From: Rhabditoides inermis
Taxonomy: Eukaryota > Nematoda > Chromadorea > Rhabditida > Rhabditidae
Direction of reading: 5' to 3'
DNA length: 64,000 nt
Assembly: GCA_963966185.1 (NCBI GenBank)
Contig: CAWZYM010000036.1
Location: 122,501-186,500 of the forward strand
Shown: positions 10,801-22,596 of the stretch, piece after piece
How positions within the stretch are numbered: position 1 is the first letter of the stretch
Layout: each line of letters begins with the position of its first letter
Translations under genes and position numbers: made by a program
Notes under the pieces: generated by a model
The model's input: the letters and a program-made list of their open reading frames with translations, nothing else
Database searches by the model: none
Told to the model about the DNA's origin: nothing

Positions 10801-12239
10801 TCCGCCCACCACGGCCGGGGAGATGGGGACGGTGCAGAGTGGGATGAGTGCGGACACTGCTCCGGCGGTGATGGAGCGGGCGGGGGAGAGGGACGACGAC
10901 GAGGCGGCGGCCGAGGAGGACGCGCTCCTGCTCCACGCAGACCTCATCTCCACCACTGTCTCCCCCTCACACACAGGCGACCCCACTGTGTGCTGCTCGT
11001 CTGGAAGAGGGTCTTCTCTCTCATCGGACCCGCGTCGCAGGCAAACTCACTCGTGTTCGTCGAGGTAAGCAGTACTTTACTGTATAGAGCAACTAGTACT
11101 TGTGTGATAGTGTCGGATGTATGCATAGCCTTGCTCAGACGTGTTCATGGGCGATGGGTGAGCTGCAGTCGAACGGCCTGCACAACATGGCACAGTGGCT
11201 GGCGCAGAGGATGCTGCAGGTAAAGAGTAGATGGACACAGGGCAGCACTTATCCCACTCTCCTCGTTTCAGTCTGCGCACCCTTCCGTGGTGCCGCACTG
11301 TGTGCCCGCTCTGTGCACTCTGCTCGGTGGACAGGGCGACTCCGCCCCGCCGCTCCTCCTACAGGTTGGTCGGAATGGCTGCGATTGTATGATGGTGTGT
11401 TTAGGCGCACGTTCTGGATGCGGTGGTGCAAGTGCTGCAGTCTGGCGAGCAGTCCGTGCTGCCCCATCTCACACGACTCCCGCCCAGACATCTACAGGTA
11501 GGCGTTGTGTGGGGGGGGCATGTCCACCTTGCCGTCCAGGTTCTGGCGCCGCACATCCTGTCGATGCTTGGGTCGAGTCGCCAGCCGGGATGGGAGCTGC
11601 TGCGACTCGTCGCCCTACTCGCACCACAACACAAACAGGTATATGGAAAAAAGTGAGACTGAGTATCATTGTTTTTGATTCCAGGCGGAACAGTTTGTGC
11701 TGTCCCAGCTGTCGTCTCCGCCGGCTGAGCTGCCTCTGAGCCAGTGCATGTTGTGTGTGAATGCGCTGTGTCTTCTGATCGTGAGACGGGCGGATGTGGA
11801 GCTGATGATGAGAGTGCTGTCGAGTCTCCGCCAACACCCACTCGCATCCCGTCTCCTGCCCGTATTCTGCGCAGCTGTCCTCAGCCTAGCACGGTTCGGA
11901 CTCGCCAGCAGTGTGCTGCAGGTAGAGAGAGAGAGAGAGAGGGAGGGAGGGAGGGAGGGAGGGAAGACTGTGTTGCAGGTGTTGATCTCTGCTGCGGGGG
12001 CGGTGTCGGACGAGCGTGTGCGTACTGAGATGGAGTGGTGGATGAGCAGTGTGTGTGTGGATGGGGGAGGAGGGGAGCAGTGGCCGCAGGTTCTCCACGG
12101 AGTCGTCGTCGACGGACACAGACTGCTGCTCGGTGAGCACACGGATATATAGCACAGTCAGCCATCCACTGCGATTCGACGCCCATTGATTGCGGGATTT
12201 GCTCAGCTGGACAGTAGCGAGAGGCGGACAGACGCGAAT

Positions 12240-12287
<48 letters not shown>

Positions 12288-13525
12288 AGGGAGGGAGGGA
12301 GGGGAGAGTGAGTGTGAGAGAGGGAGGGAGGGAGAGACTGAGTCGGTAGATAAACACACTGTCTCCACGCCGCGGCTGTTTTTCGATGTGGCGTGTTGTG
12401 ATGTTGGATTCATTTCACACTTTCTCTTGTCAGGCGCCTTGTCTCTCTGCACAACCAGTTCCCTCTGCCCTCTCTCTCTATCGCCCAGTGGAACAGCCAG
12501 GAAGTGGGCGGGGCGAACGGAGGCGGAGCCAGCGGCAAGGCTGGAAAGATGGCGTTTGTGGAGAAGAAAAAGCGCGATTATCAGCATGGATCCCGGGCGG
12601 GAATGCGAGTGGACGTCGAGGACTGCTGTCGGAAGGAGGACGTGGCAGGTGAGTGAGAGGGAGGGAGGAAGGGGAGGAGGCTATCTGGTTGTGTGTAGGT
12701 GGAGGCTCACCCGGCGGAGAAGCGTGACCGTCGCCACGTGAGCAGCTGGCTGCGCAAGGAGGCTGCGCGGGGGCGGAGGGCCGGCCGCGACTCGGTCGGC
12801 ATACTCGGGGCCATGGAGGACCCGTTCGACGCCCTCCCACGCAGCGAGCACAACAAGGAGCGGAAGGACGTGAGCGAGTGGGTGGACATGATCGAGGCGA
12901 GTCGCCGCCAGCCCGCGCCCTCCCGAGTCATGGGACTTCCGGACATCAAGCCGACCAGTGCGCGGTGAGTGCCTGCTGGATGGGAGTGGGAGTGTGTATG
13001 GTGTGTGTTGTAGTGTGCTGGAGTGGCGTTCGCTGGCTGCCGCGTGTGGTATGCTGGACTCGGCGGCAGAGGTGCCGGACAAGTTCCACAGGGACCTCCG
13101 CCACCTCGACAACACCAACAGCCGCGAGACACACAAGGTACGGTGGGGGGAAGGGGGATTGATTGATCCGTGCAGGTTGCCCTGATCTACGTGGGTGCGG
13201 GGCAGCAGGACAAGCAGTCTATCCTGTCCAATGCCACCGCCAGCCCGCAGTTCGACGGCTTTGTGTGTGAGCTGGGTTGGGAGGTGCGGATCGGACGGGG
13301 ACACGACGGATACCACGGGGGACTGCCGCCAGACAGCATAGCCCCCTACTATGCCACGCCCGACACGGAGGTGCGTGTGCACACGAGTCATGCGTGCATA
13401 GCACATTGAGTCGATTTGGCTTTTCCCGAGCATTCCTTCATGTTCCAGGTAATCTTCCATGTTTCAACCTGGCTGGGAGGAGACGTCACGCACAAGATTC
13501 GACACATCGGAAACGACGAGGTACG

Positions 13526-13574
<49 letters not shown>

Positions 13575-14104
13575 GCCCTCATTCAGATCCATATCGTATG
13601 GTCAGAGGACGCTCGTCCGTACAAGCGAGATGTGATAGCCACAAAGTTCTGCGATGTGCTGATTGTTTTGGAGCGAGCGGAAGAAGGGGTGAGTTGAGAG
13701 GGGGGGGGGGGTGGGAGAGAGAGAGAGAGAGGAGGGGGGGTCGTTCCTTCAGGAGTACCGTGTTCGCGTGGAGCAGCAGAACGAGGCTCTGGCGTTCGGT
13801 CCCCTGTACGACGGCTCAGTGGTGGGGGAGGCGGAGCTGGCAGAGCTGGTGCGGCAGACGGCAGTCAATGCCAGTCGAGCATACAGGATGGCCAGGGAGG
13901 AACACGCCAGACCACTCAGGTACACGACTCACATGACACTCTTCGTTTCTGTAGCGATGATATTGGATAATAATAGTATTAAGTTTTACTTTATTCCTTT
14001 TCAGGCATCGCGAGCATGTGTTCTCCTCTGATACGAAGCGTCACATGCAGAAGGTTCAACTGGCAGACGCCGTCAACGCCATCTTCGCTCCCACTATGTG
14101 CTGA
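7864..14104 (+). CDS. RALGAPA: Ral GTPase-activating protein, alpha catalytic subunit
   Basis: About 32 exons encode the tuberin-like catalytic subunit that inactivates Ral GTPases as a heterodimer with RalGAP beta. The start [13 protein letters not shown] matches the family N-terminus, followed by [12 protein letters not shown] and a helical-repeat region. The GAP domain spans exons 13014-13137, 13176-13370, 13449-13520, 13587-13688, 13753-13919 and 14005-14104. It contains [26 protein letters not shown], the Asn-thumb motif HIGND and [13 protein letters not shown], and ends at TGA 14102-14104. Early exons include 7864-7922, 7968-8043, 8172-8264, 8332-8407, 8453-8517, 8566-8628, 8674-8779, 8826-8947, 8992-9105, 9212-9333 and 9604-9694. 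In the middle (about 9.8-12.7 kb) conserved exons need several one-base frame changes to join (near 9830, 10611, 10964 and 12.1-12.6 kb), so assembly indels or decay must be considered. The GAP domain itself is intact. Confidence 0.9.
12241..12345. repeat. (GA)n/(GGGA)n run in RalGAP intron
   Basis: GA repeat of about 40 bp followed by GGGA repeats, in the intron after the exon ending near 12133. Confidence 0.8.
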
Positions 14105-14506
14105 CGTCACCTCTGCTCGATGACGTCACGAGTGCCTCTACTGTGAATGCCTTGTTGTTGTTTGTTTGTGATAGTCCGCAATTGTTTTGGTGTCTTTGCA
14201 GCTCGGATCACTTGTATTTTGTATGTTTTTATTATTGTAATAATCACCCTCCCCCTTCTCTCTCTTCCTCTTATATATTCAAAAGAACAGCTCTTGAGCT
14301 TTATAGCGGTGTGTGCACACGTTGTGATATATCTGGTTCGTATCGATTAATTATACTCGGCCTTTGCATATTGTGATAGAGAGATGGTGTACCCTGCGAT
14401 AATAAGGATATTTATTGATAGCTGTTTAGTTGTGTTGTTGTGTTTTGGGACTGTGGAGGTTGCGGCGCCTTTGGATACCTAACTCTTTCCTTGCTTGCTT
14501 CTCACT

Positions 14507-14517
14507 CAAGATTTCAG
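14507..14517 (+). promoter_or_regulatory. Likely spliced-leader acceptor before LENG1
   Basis: AAGATTTCAG abuts the LENG1 ATG at 14518 with no upstream exon in frame. In nematodes this layout commonly marks addition of a spliced leader to the mRNA. It could instead be a 5' UTR intron acceptor. Confidence 0.45.
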
Positions 14518-16050
14518 ATGAATATCCTACCAAAGAAGAAATGGCACGTGCGCACGAAAGAAAACATGGCGAGGGTGCGGAAGGACGAGGCGAAGGCAGC
14601 TGCGGAGGAGAAGGTGGGGGAGGAGGAGCAGGGGCAGGAGGAGTAGGGACTGATTCAGGCTATACTCGAGCGACAGATCCTGGCTGAGAACGAGCGGCGG
14701 CTCGAGGCACTGCGGTTAGTGGGAAGAGGAGGGAGAGGGGGAGGCGGTCCCTTTCAGACGACAGGCAGACGACCGGATGGACAAGATGTTCGGGGTGCGC
14801 AGTGAGGAGAAGGGCAAGAAGGGAAAGAAGCAAGAAGAGAAGAACACGGCAGCCATCGATGAAACTGGTGCGTTTTTTGCTACGTTTTCACAATGTATTT
14901 TGGTTTTGAAGGTCACGTGAACTTCTTCCAAGACCTGGAGAGAGAGGAGAGGAAGAATCTCGGGACGGGCAATGAGGACTATGCAAAGGAGAAGGAGAAG
15001 GAGAAGAGGGTGAGAGAATAAGAAGGAGGAGGAACAGGAGTGATGATGAGGGATTGTTCAGGAGTGGGAATCGAAGATGGGCATTCAAGTGTATTTGGGG
15101 GAGGGCTCGAACGAACAATCGAAGAACAAGGAGTGGTACGAGAAGCTTCCCATGCGGAAGCCAGAAGACGTCAAAGTGAGTTCGGAAGACGGAAACATAT
15201 GTGATTCGGGTGATTGTAGGCGACTCGCTGGACGCTGGAGAATTCTGGTCTGAAGAAGGAGGGAGTGGAGAAGCCGAAGCACAGAGTGGAATTCCCATCG
15301 GAACAGAAGGATGAGGACAGCTCGAGTAGCAGCTCGGATGAAGAGGAGAAAAGAGAGAGGAAGAGGGAGAAGGAGAAGGAGAAGGAGAGGAGGAAAAGGA
15401 GAGACGGTTCGGACGACAGTGGAAGGCACAAGAAGAAGAGGAAGAAGGAGAAGAGAAAGAAGGAGAAGAAGAAGTCTGAAAGGGAATCGAAGAAGTCTCG
15501 GAAGAGAAAGCGGGAGGAGGAAGATGAGAAGGAGGAAGAGGAGTACGAGAAAGACAAACAGGTCGGCATGCTTGCTTTCTCGCTTTCTTTATCTTTAATT
15601 CTATCAATAATTACGTGTCATCATGTAAGTAATCAAATAATTTAACAATAATGTATTTATCCATAGGAACAGCATATCATGGAAGAATCGACAAAGTTCT
15701 CTCCACTCTTTCTATCTTCTCTTTCAGCGTCGTCTGGCGTTGCTGCGATCCGATCGGTTGAGGCGCGAGAGGGAAGAGGCGGGCAAGCAGTGGGAGATGC
15801 TCCATCCAGAGGAGGCCAAGAGGTACTCTCTCTCTCTCCCCCCTCTCTCTATCTCTCTCTCTCTTCTCCCTCTGTCTCCCTATTTCTCTCTTTCTCTCGA
15901 TCTCTGCTGATTTCCGTCTTTCCGTCTTTCTCTCCCTCTCTCTCCCTCTCTCTCTCTTCAACGTTTGTTCCTTGCAGGTTGAAGGCTGAGACAGCCCCGC
16001 CCCCTCCCAAGTACAACTCTCAGTTCATGCCTCACATCGCTCGCCGTTGA
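14518..16050 (+). CDS. LENG1: LENG1-like protein (spliceosome-associated)
   Basis: Eight exons (14518-14613, 14659-14714, 14758-14867, 14912-15009, 15062-15175, 15220-15561, 15728-15822, 15979-16050) join in frame. The start [16 protein letters not shown] and the following RVRKDEAKA match the conserved CIR-type N-terminus of leukocyte receptor cluster member 1. Further matches are [24 protein letters not shown], a GIQVYLGEG block and the conserved end [14 protein letters not shown]. The middle is Ser- and Lys/Glu/Arg-rich low complexity (exon 6). LENG1 proteins are little studied nuclear proteins that co-purify with spliceosomes. The start ATG follows directly after TTTCAG, the worm trans-splice acceptor consensus. 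The gene lies 413 bp after the RalGAP stop, which suggests a downstream position in an operon. Confidence 0.85.
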
Positions 16051-16231
16051 ATACTGACTGTTTCTGATCTGATATGTGTGTTCCCTCTAATAATAATCGT
16101 GTTGTTGTGTTTCGGGTAATGAATCGTTTTTCGCCATATCCATTTGAAATTGAATGTTCACTGCGCATGCATGGGTTATGGATTCCCTGTGATACTTTCT
16201 GGATGAATGTGATTGATATGTGAGTGTGTGC

Positions 16232-17164
16232 ATGGAGATGTCGTTCCCTCGTAGCATCTGGGTGGTTCGCCACGCGGAGAGAGAGGACAATGTGAACAGG
16301 GAATGGAGGCAGATGGAGGTGGGTGAGTGCACTCGCCTGGAATGGAAGGGGCTGTGTTGAGGCGGCGGCCGGCCTGGCTCGAGACAACTCGATGCTCTCC
16401 CAGAGGGGGCGACAGCAGGCAGCACAGTGCGCACGCAGGTGCGGCACACGGAATAACCCACATAGACAACTGTTTACAGATTCAAGGATGCCGACATGCA
16501 GCATGTATTCGCGTCGCCCTTCGACAGAACCGTAGAGACGGCGTCGATTATTGTGGATGGAAAAGGGCTGGAAGTGAAGGTGAGATGGAGGAAGAGGAGA
16601 GAGGAGTACAGAGTGTTTCAGACCGAGCCTGGGCTATGCGAGCCCCTCTACTTCTGCTGCAATCCCCCTGGTTTCTGGGGAACGGCTCAGCTGAAGGACA
16701 AGTTCCCACTGGTCGACGCTCACTATAAGCCCATATACACAAAAGTGGGCGGAGTCTGAGGGGCGTGGTTTACCATCTGTTCAGGCGACTCTACCGCACG
16801 ATGATCGCACGAATAAGGCAGTTCCTCGTGTCAAGCAAACGATCAAGAGAATCACTGAGGAATATGAAGGTATGTTCGGCCTTGTTTAAAGTATGTATTA
16901 TATGTACTTATTAGGCAATCTTCTTCTGGTGAGTCACGGGCCTACGATTGCCGCGATGTTCAAGGCGCTAACGGGAGAGTTCGGCCGTGTGGGAAGAGTG
17001 AGTAGTGAGTGAGAGTGAGAGAGAGAGAGAGAGAGAAAGAGAGAGGGGGGATAACTGTATGATGAATATGATTGCAGGCATCAGTGAGCTGTTTCACAGA
17101 GTCCTCTCGAGGACAGTTCGTTGTGGAGTACAGTTCTGAATCGAGCCATCTGCATACCAGCTAG
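16232..17164 (+). CDS. Histidine phosphatase (UBASH3/PGM-like), copy 1
   Basis: Seven exons (16232-16318, 16362-16438, 16480-16579, 16622-16744, 16785-16869, 16915-16997, 17078-17164) encode about 213 residues. Histidine phosphatase motifs are present: RHAER near residue 15, where the His is the phospho-acceptor; LSxRGRQQA; SPFDRTVETAS, with the second Arg; the EPGLCEPLY block typical of UBASH3/STS-type domains (EPGLxE); and SHGPTIAA, the second catalytic His. The start may be either Met (16232 or 16238). Only the phosphatase domain is present, without the UBA and SH3 domains of vertebrate UBASH3. It is 181 bp after LENG1 and 231 bp before a paralog in the same orientation. Substrate is unknown; ecdysteroid- or tyrosine-phosphate type is possible by family only. 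Confidence 0.85.
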
Positions 17165-17346
17165 AATGAGGAAAGGAGATGATTGAGATGAGTATTTTCA
17201 CTGGAACAGGGTCTAATTGTGTGTACATATGAAGTACGATAAAGTTGTTCATTCGTTGTTTCTTGTTCTGTGATACTCAATTCCGGTTGTGGATACCGTG
17301 CAATACCGTATGATTTCTATTGTGATGTCTATGTGTTGTGATGAAT

Positions 17347-17376
17347 ATGCGATTCTGGATAAAGATTTGATTTGTC
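17347..17376 (+). mobile_element. RTE-like 3' tail fragment
   Basis: GCGATTCTGGATAAAGATTTGATTTG at about 17350-17375 repeats, with one change, the terminal sequence of the retrotransposon copy at 4048-4091. Only the last 30 or so bases are shared, so this is a very short 5'-truncated insertion lying just before the second phosphatase gene. Confidence 0.55.
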
Positions 17377-17395
17377 TATGTGTTGTATTGTATAG

Positions 17396-18424
17396 ATGAA
17401 GTATCCTCGTACTATCTGGGTGGTTCGCCATGCGGAGAGAGAGGACAATGTCAACAACAACTGGAGGAAGGCCAAGGTGGGCGGGAGAAATAATTATAAT
17501 TATTATAATAATAATTCTGGGTTTTATCAACTCATGCAAGAAGAAAATGTACATACGGTATAGGAGAAAGTGAAGGAAAATGATGGGATGATGTTACAGG
17601 GCGCGGAGGGTCTGGCCCGTGACAACTCTATGCTGTCGGCGCGCGGACGACAGCAGGCACGAGAGTGCCACGCACGATTCAACCACGTCCACATCGCACA
17701 CGCATTCGCGTCGCCCTTCGACAGAACAATCGAGACCGCGTCAACTATCGTCGACGGAAAGGGCATACTCGTCAAGGTACGCAGCCAATCCCTCTCTCCC
17801 TCTCACTTTCTCTCGCTCTCTTTCTCTTTCTTTCACCCTCACTTTCTCACTCTCGCTCACCCTCACTCTCACTCTCACTCCCTGTTCTAGCCCGAGGCAG
17901 GCCTGTGCGAGGCTCTCTATCTATGCGAGAAACCGTTTCCCGGCTTCTGGGATACGCCACAGCTCAAGGAGAAGTTCCCACTGGTAGACGACGACTACAT
18001 ACCCGTCTACAGCAAGGTGGGCGTGGCCTTTGGGGGCGGGGTTATCTGGTGTTCAGTCGACACTGCCGAAGGAGGGCTGCGGAGACGAGGCATGCGTGCC
18101 CCGAATCAGGACTACCATCAAGAAGATCACCGAGAAGTACGAAGGTACGGTCGAATAAAAATGAATACGGTATGCGTTCCCTGATTCAGGCGACCTTCTG
18201 TTCGTGGGTCACGGAGCGTCGATTGGAGCTGTGCATGACGTGCTCATGGGAGACTTCACATATGTCGGACAAGTGAGGAGAGAGAGGGGGAAGGAGAGGG
18301 GGTAGATGTCGTTGTTCAGGCGACGGTGAGCCGTTTCACGGAGACGTCGGCGGGCGTTTTCCGTATGGAGAGCAGCTCGGATGCCAGTCATCTCAGCGAC
18401 AAGAAGAACCTTCGGCCGTGGTAG
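17396..18424 (+). CDS. Histidine phosphatase (UBASH3/PGM-like), copy 2
   Basis: Six exons (17396-17476, 17600-17776, 17891-18016, 18057-18144, 18190-18272, 18320-18424) give about 219 residues, a tandem paralog of the gene at 16232. The start is MKYPRTIWVVRHAEREDN. The other motifs are GLARDNSMLSARGRQQA, SPFDRTIETAS, EAGLCEALY, the second His motif FVGHGASIGA, and a C-terminal block TVSRFTETSAGVFRMES. The protein ends NLRPW, longer than copy 1. Compared with copy 1 one intron (between its exons 2 and 3) is missing, showing intron loss or gain after duplication. It is likely cytosolic, as no signal peptide is seen. Confidence 0.85.
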
Positions 18425-18566
18425 AAGGAGATATGCAATGCGACATGCGAACAATTGAGTAGTCGTGTTTGTGTCTAGTTATCGCTTGGTTGTGTTGTTC
18501 AATAAGTAAATGAGATAAAACGTTTTACTGTAATGTATAAGAAATAGAGGTGTGAGTGTTGCTGGT

Positions 18567-19218
18567 CTAAAGGTTGAATGCGTCATCGCCGCCCCCGCCC
18601 CTGACGCGAGAACAACGGGTGCATCTGAACGGAAAGGAATCGACAAGGAAACAGACGAGTGCTGCACCTCATCTGCGAGGGGGGGATGCAGCATAAGAGG
18701 TAGCAGGCGGGAGGGAAGAAGCACGTCAGAAGGACGAGCAGCCAGAACGTCATGTTCGGCTCGGAGAAGTAATGGCCACCCTGAATGGAAGTAGCTGAGA
18801 GAGATAGATACAGACAGACAGAGACGGAGAGGAAAGAAGGGAAATAGAGGGAGAAAGAGGGTGAGAGATAGATAGCGATAGAGAGGGGGAAAGTGAGAGG
18901 GAGAGAGACTCACACATGCGCACGCGTTAGGATCAAGCGGCCGCTGCACAATGATGACGCGCTGTTCCTGTGAATACTGTAGTTTCTGGATTACTGTATG
19001 TACCGTATACCTGTGGTGGCGGTGGTACGACTATTCCGTATGGCGGAGGCTGTTGCTGGTGGTACTGTGGGTAGTCTCCTCCTCCCTCGGGCCGATCGGC
19101 GACGTGGGTGGTCTCTTCCGGAGGGGCGGAAGCACGCACCACTCAAATAACAAGTATACACGATCATGGTCTGACGAGCACCTTCTTCGTAAGGCGGCGG
19201 CTCTTCCTTTTCTCCCAT
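18567..19218 (-). CDS. PY-motif small membrane protein, BRI3/LITAF-like
   Basis: Five exons on the minus strand (19182-19218, 19011-19141, 18914-18967, 18668-18780, 18567-18624) join in frame to 130 residues. The N-terminus is Pro-rich with two PPPY motifs (EEPPPYEE and QQPPPYGIVV), which bind WW-domain ubiquitin ligases of the Nedd4 family. Then come RVIIVQRP, a CAC knuckle, one hydrophobic segment (FWLLVLLTCFFPPACYLLCC) and a CTRC pair near the end. A Cys pair before and after a hydrophobic stretch is the layout of BRI3 and LITAF-type membrane-inserted zinc domains of endosomal and lysosomal proteins. Family assignment is by layout, not clear identity. Intron 1 is only 40 bp. Confidence 0.55.
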
Positions 19219-21298
19219 CGCACCGCTGCTCACGCGACAACAATAAGAAATGGACATGTTTCCTGTCGACCATGTCATGTTTTGTTTATGCACATGTGTT
19301 CTTTGATGGACATTCGTAAAGTTCGACCAGCACTTGGTTCGATCAGCACAGGATTGGAGGAATTGCCCCCGTACGACTCTCTTTTCTTTACGATGTCCGA
19401 CAGCGAGATATTTCTTTTCCTTTTCGAGTGTTTGCATAAATTCACAACCGAACTGGCAATAAATGGGTAGGATGTGCTCGGAACGCGTGCGATTCTGAGA
19501 GTGTCACACATGCCGCGGGATCCATCCGCCAAACCTGATCCCGCGAGGCGAGAGAGGAAGCAGAGAGTGTGCAGAGGGAGGAGAGCCAGACACACCCGGT
19601 GAGGATTAGCCAAAAAAGGAAGACGACCAATATCTGTTTCGATTTGACGATTTTTTCTCGTCCTCCCGGCCTGCCGCAAGATTTGATTGACGCAGTGTAT
19701 TCTCAGTTGTTTTTCACATTCGCGCATCGTGATGCCGTGCTTGGAGTGGCTGGTGTAATTGCGAGTAGCTGATTGCATCCGACTGTCCACTCTGTTCCCC
19801 TCTCCCCTCCTTCCTCCTCCCAATCCCACCTGCCCACTCCCAACTCCCAACTCCCGCACACGCAACCAGTTCCCACTCTACTCCTGTAACCGAACCGCAT
19901 ACTTCATACCACAAGTGCCTCTCACAACCGCCGCTATGCCTCGCTGTTCTATCATTTACTTTCGTGTTCTGTTTCTATTCATCTGAAGTTGAGTTCAAGT
20001 TTCTGACCACCCAGTCTTTTCACACCGTCAATATGTATCCGGAGAGCCGGCAAGTCTCACAATCCGGTTTATGCAAATGTGTTGCGGCTAGCTTACGTGT
20101 GTTCGAGTTGGATGTATGTTTGCACTGCGCTTACAATGTTGTTGCGTCTGATTCATGGATCTGCTGATCCTCAATCCATCCTACAGTCGAGTTTGAATTC
20201 CTGAAATTGGATTCGGGATGTGAGTGGGCGGAGGATTGTGCAACTCGCAGAGAGTTCTATTTGCGATAGGAATGGGCTGTAAGTGTGAGGGTGGAAGAAG
20301 GTGCGATGCACTCTTGATCCATCCATCCACCTCTTCCCCCTTCTTTGACTAGCCGATGGCGCAAGATCGGGTTCTCTCCATCCAATCTCTCATCCCACTC
20401 TATCCGATATTCGCATCCAAGTCCTGCCAACGCGGTTTTCGCGCGATTTTTGCATTTCACAAAGTCTCTCCTCTCGGAACCGAGATATTCCCGCGGAGTG
20501 AGTGATTGAATCCGACTGTTTCGACTTGCGAGTTCCGCCCTCCGACCGGCTCCCCCCACTCACTCACTCCCGCTCTCACTACCGGTACCACTCCATCTCA
20601 TTAGCATTTCCTCTGACTCACTGTATCCTTGTGGTGCGACTGCAGTGGTTGTTTCATGGGTGTTGGTGTAGTGAGAAGGGTAGTGTGAACCGGTTTGCCA
20701 TCCTTCGTTGTCTCCGCCTGTCTCTTCGTCCCATTCGCCTTCCTTCCCCAGCTTCTCCCCTCTCCCTTCACTTGTTTCCGTATTTGTTCTTCACCCACCC
20801 ACTGACACCTACTTGTTGTCGCACTGTCAACTGGTTTCGCCTTGCCAGCGGGTCAACCTTTTTCCATCCCTCCGGTTTTCGCATAACTCTCATCCGCTTA
20901 TGGAAACTGAGCGGACTATAATAAAGTCCATTGATGTGACTTTGCGACGCCGCCTCTGGACGTTGCGCGGCTAATATTCCATCACAAAATCAGCGTGGCA
21001 ATTTCTTGTTTTGTAATTCGTATGTTCACTGATGCACTGATCACTGATGGATGTGATTGGCAGAATGGTACAAACAATCTTCTCTCTCCCTCTTTTTCCT
21101 CTCTAACTTCGCCACACGATTGGAATGTGTGTTGCAATTGGCTGGGGCAGAACCAGTAGCCATCTTTCCCACATCTTCTGATTGATTGCATGCTTAGCCC
21201 ACTAGTAATTGATCGATGTTTTTATCACCCAATCATTGCGTGATGATATGTCGTGTCCACGCTCTGTCCGCGCAATAACCAGTCGTTCTCCCCCCCTC

Positions 21299-21338
<40 letters not shown>

Positions 21339-22565
21339 GCAGCCGAGTCGCCGGATTTAGGCTCAAGTCGCCGATCCTCGCTTTTCCACGTTCGATCCGC
21401 GCGAATCGGCAAAAACATAGTATATGCGGGGCGGGTGGTTGAATGGCGGTGTGTCTCCGTCAACATGTCGCGTGTCATCCCGTTACAGTACACTTTTAAT
21501 CATTCGGAATGCGGTTCACCCTGAGGGCATGTACGCTGTACGCATTCGTCATCCCTGCCCGGGGCAATCTGACGGGGCGGTCTCGCCTGTCATGACATGC
21601 ATGCTTGAGACAGGCGGGCATTGTTCTCCGTGCGGTCTCAGTGTGGGATGACAGCCATCTCAACATGGCCGTTCCATTCTCTCCAACCTACCCACACACA
21701 CCCACTTCTTCCTTCGAGATATAGCCCTCCCGGTGCAACCTCAACACTTAACTGGTTCTGATCGCGAGGTGGTGACTGTGCGAATTGGTGTGTATGTGCG
21801 TAGTGTAATATGTGGCTATCTGCACAATCTGAATATCTCACCGCGGCGAAAGAAGTACTATCACGAGTTGGGAATGTGTACACATAGGCGAGTTGGTTAA
21901 TGTGACGTGGGAGAGTCGTTTGTTGGACACTCGTTTCTTCTCTTCCTTCTACCCTTGCAACCTTCCCGCAAGCAACCATGCCATCCCAGCCTCCACTGTA
22001 GCATGTGGTTGTGTTGTGTGTCATCCATATACGTGTATCTCTCTCTCTCTCTCTCGTCCGGATCCGGTTATATCGCTTGTGCCTTTCCTTGTATAGGGTG
22101 AGAGAATGTCTGGATAGAACTGGAGAATGGACAAAGATGCCCTTGTGAGATTGCCCTAATGTGAAAGTCGACCACACTGATTCTAATACTGTCTGTTCAA
22201 CTTCTTCTGAGAATCGTCGTCCGGAATAGCTCTATCGATGCATCCCTTGTGCGGTTTTGTGTTGATTTGTGAGTTTGTTGCTGTGATCTAATTGGCACTC
22301 GTCCGTGGGCTGTGATCGGCTAGGAGATGGAGAAGTAAGTAGGGGAGAGGAGCAGGAAGAGGAGAAGGGGAGGAGGAGGAGGAGAAGGGGTGGCAAACCC
22401 GAACCGAGGTGTGAACTCGCAAACTGGAATCCCGACGCATGGTTAGAGGAAGTGGGAAAAGAAACGGGAATAGTGTCAAGGAGCCGAGCTATCAGCCACA
22501 CCACCTTTTCCCTTACTCCATCATTCCATCCCTCTCCCCCTCCTCCTCCTCCTTCTCCTCCTATC

Positions 22566-22596
<31 letters not shown>

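Noticed and set aside
10960..10982. GTCTCC...CACACAG as a 22-bp intron in the RalGAP gene
   Set aside because: Too short to splice; a one-base error in the C-run at 10962-10966 explains the frame better.
16025..16504. Minus-strand open frame opposite the first phosphatase
   Set aside because: Antisense shadow of real exons with stops removed by chance; no motif.
19320..19350. GGTTCGATCA at about 19336 resembling a tRNA B box
   Set aside because: No cloverleaf can be made with the flanking sequence.
21473..21650. Possible MITE with TGTCATCCC ends
   Set aside because: Only nine terminal bases match and no target duplication is clear; kept only as a note in the intergenic entry.
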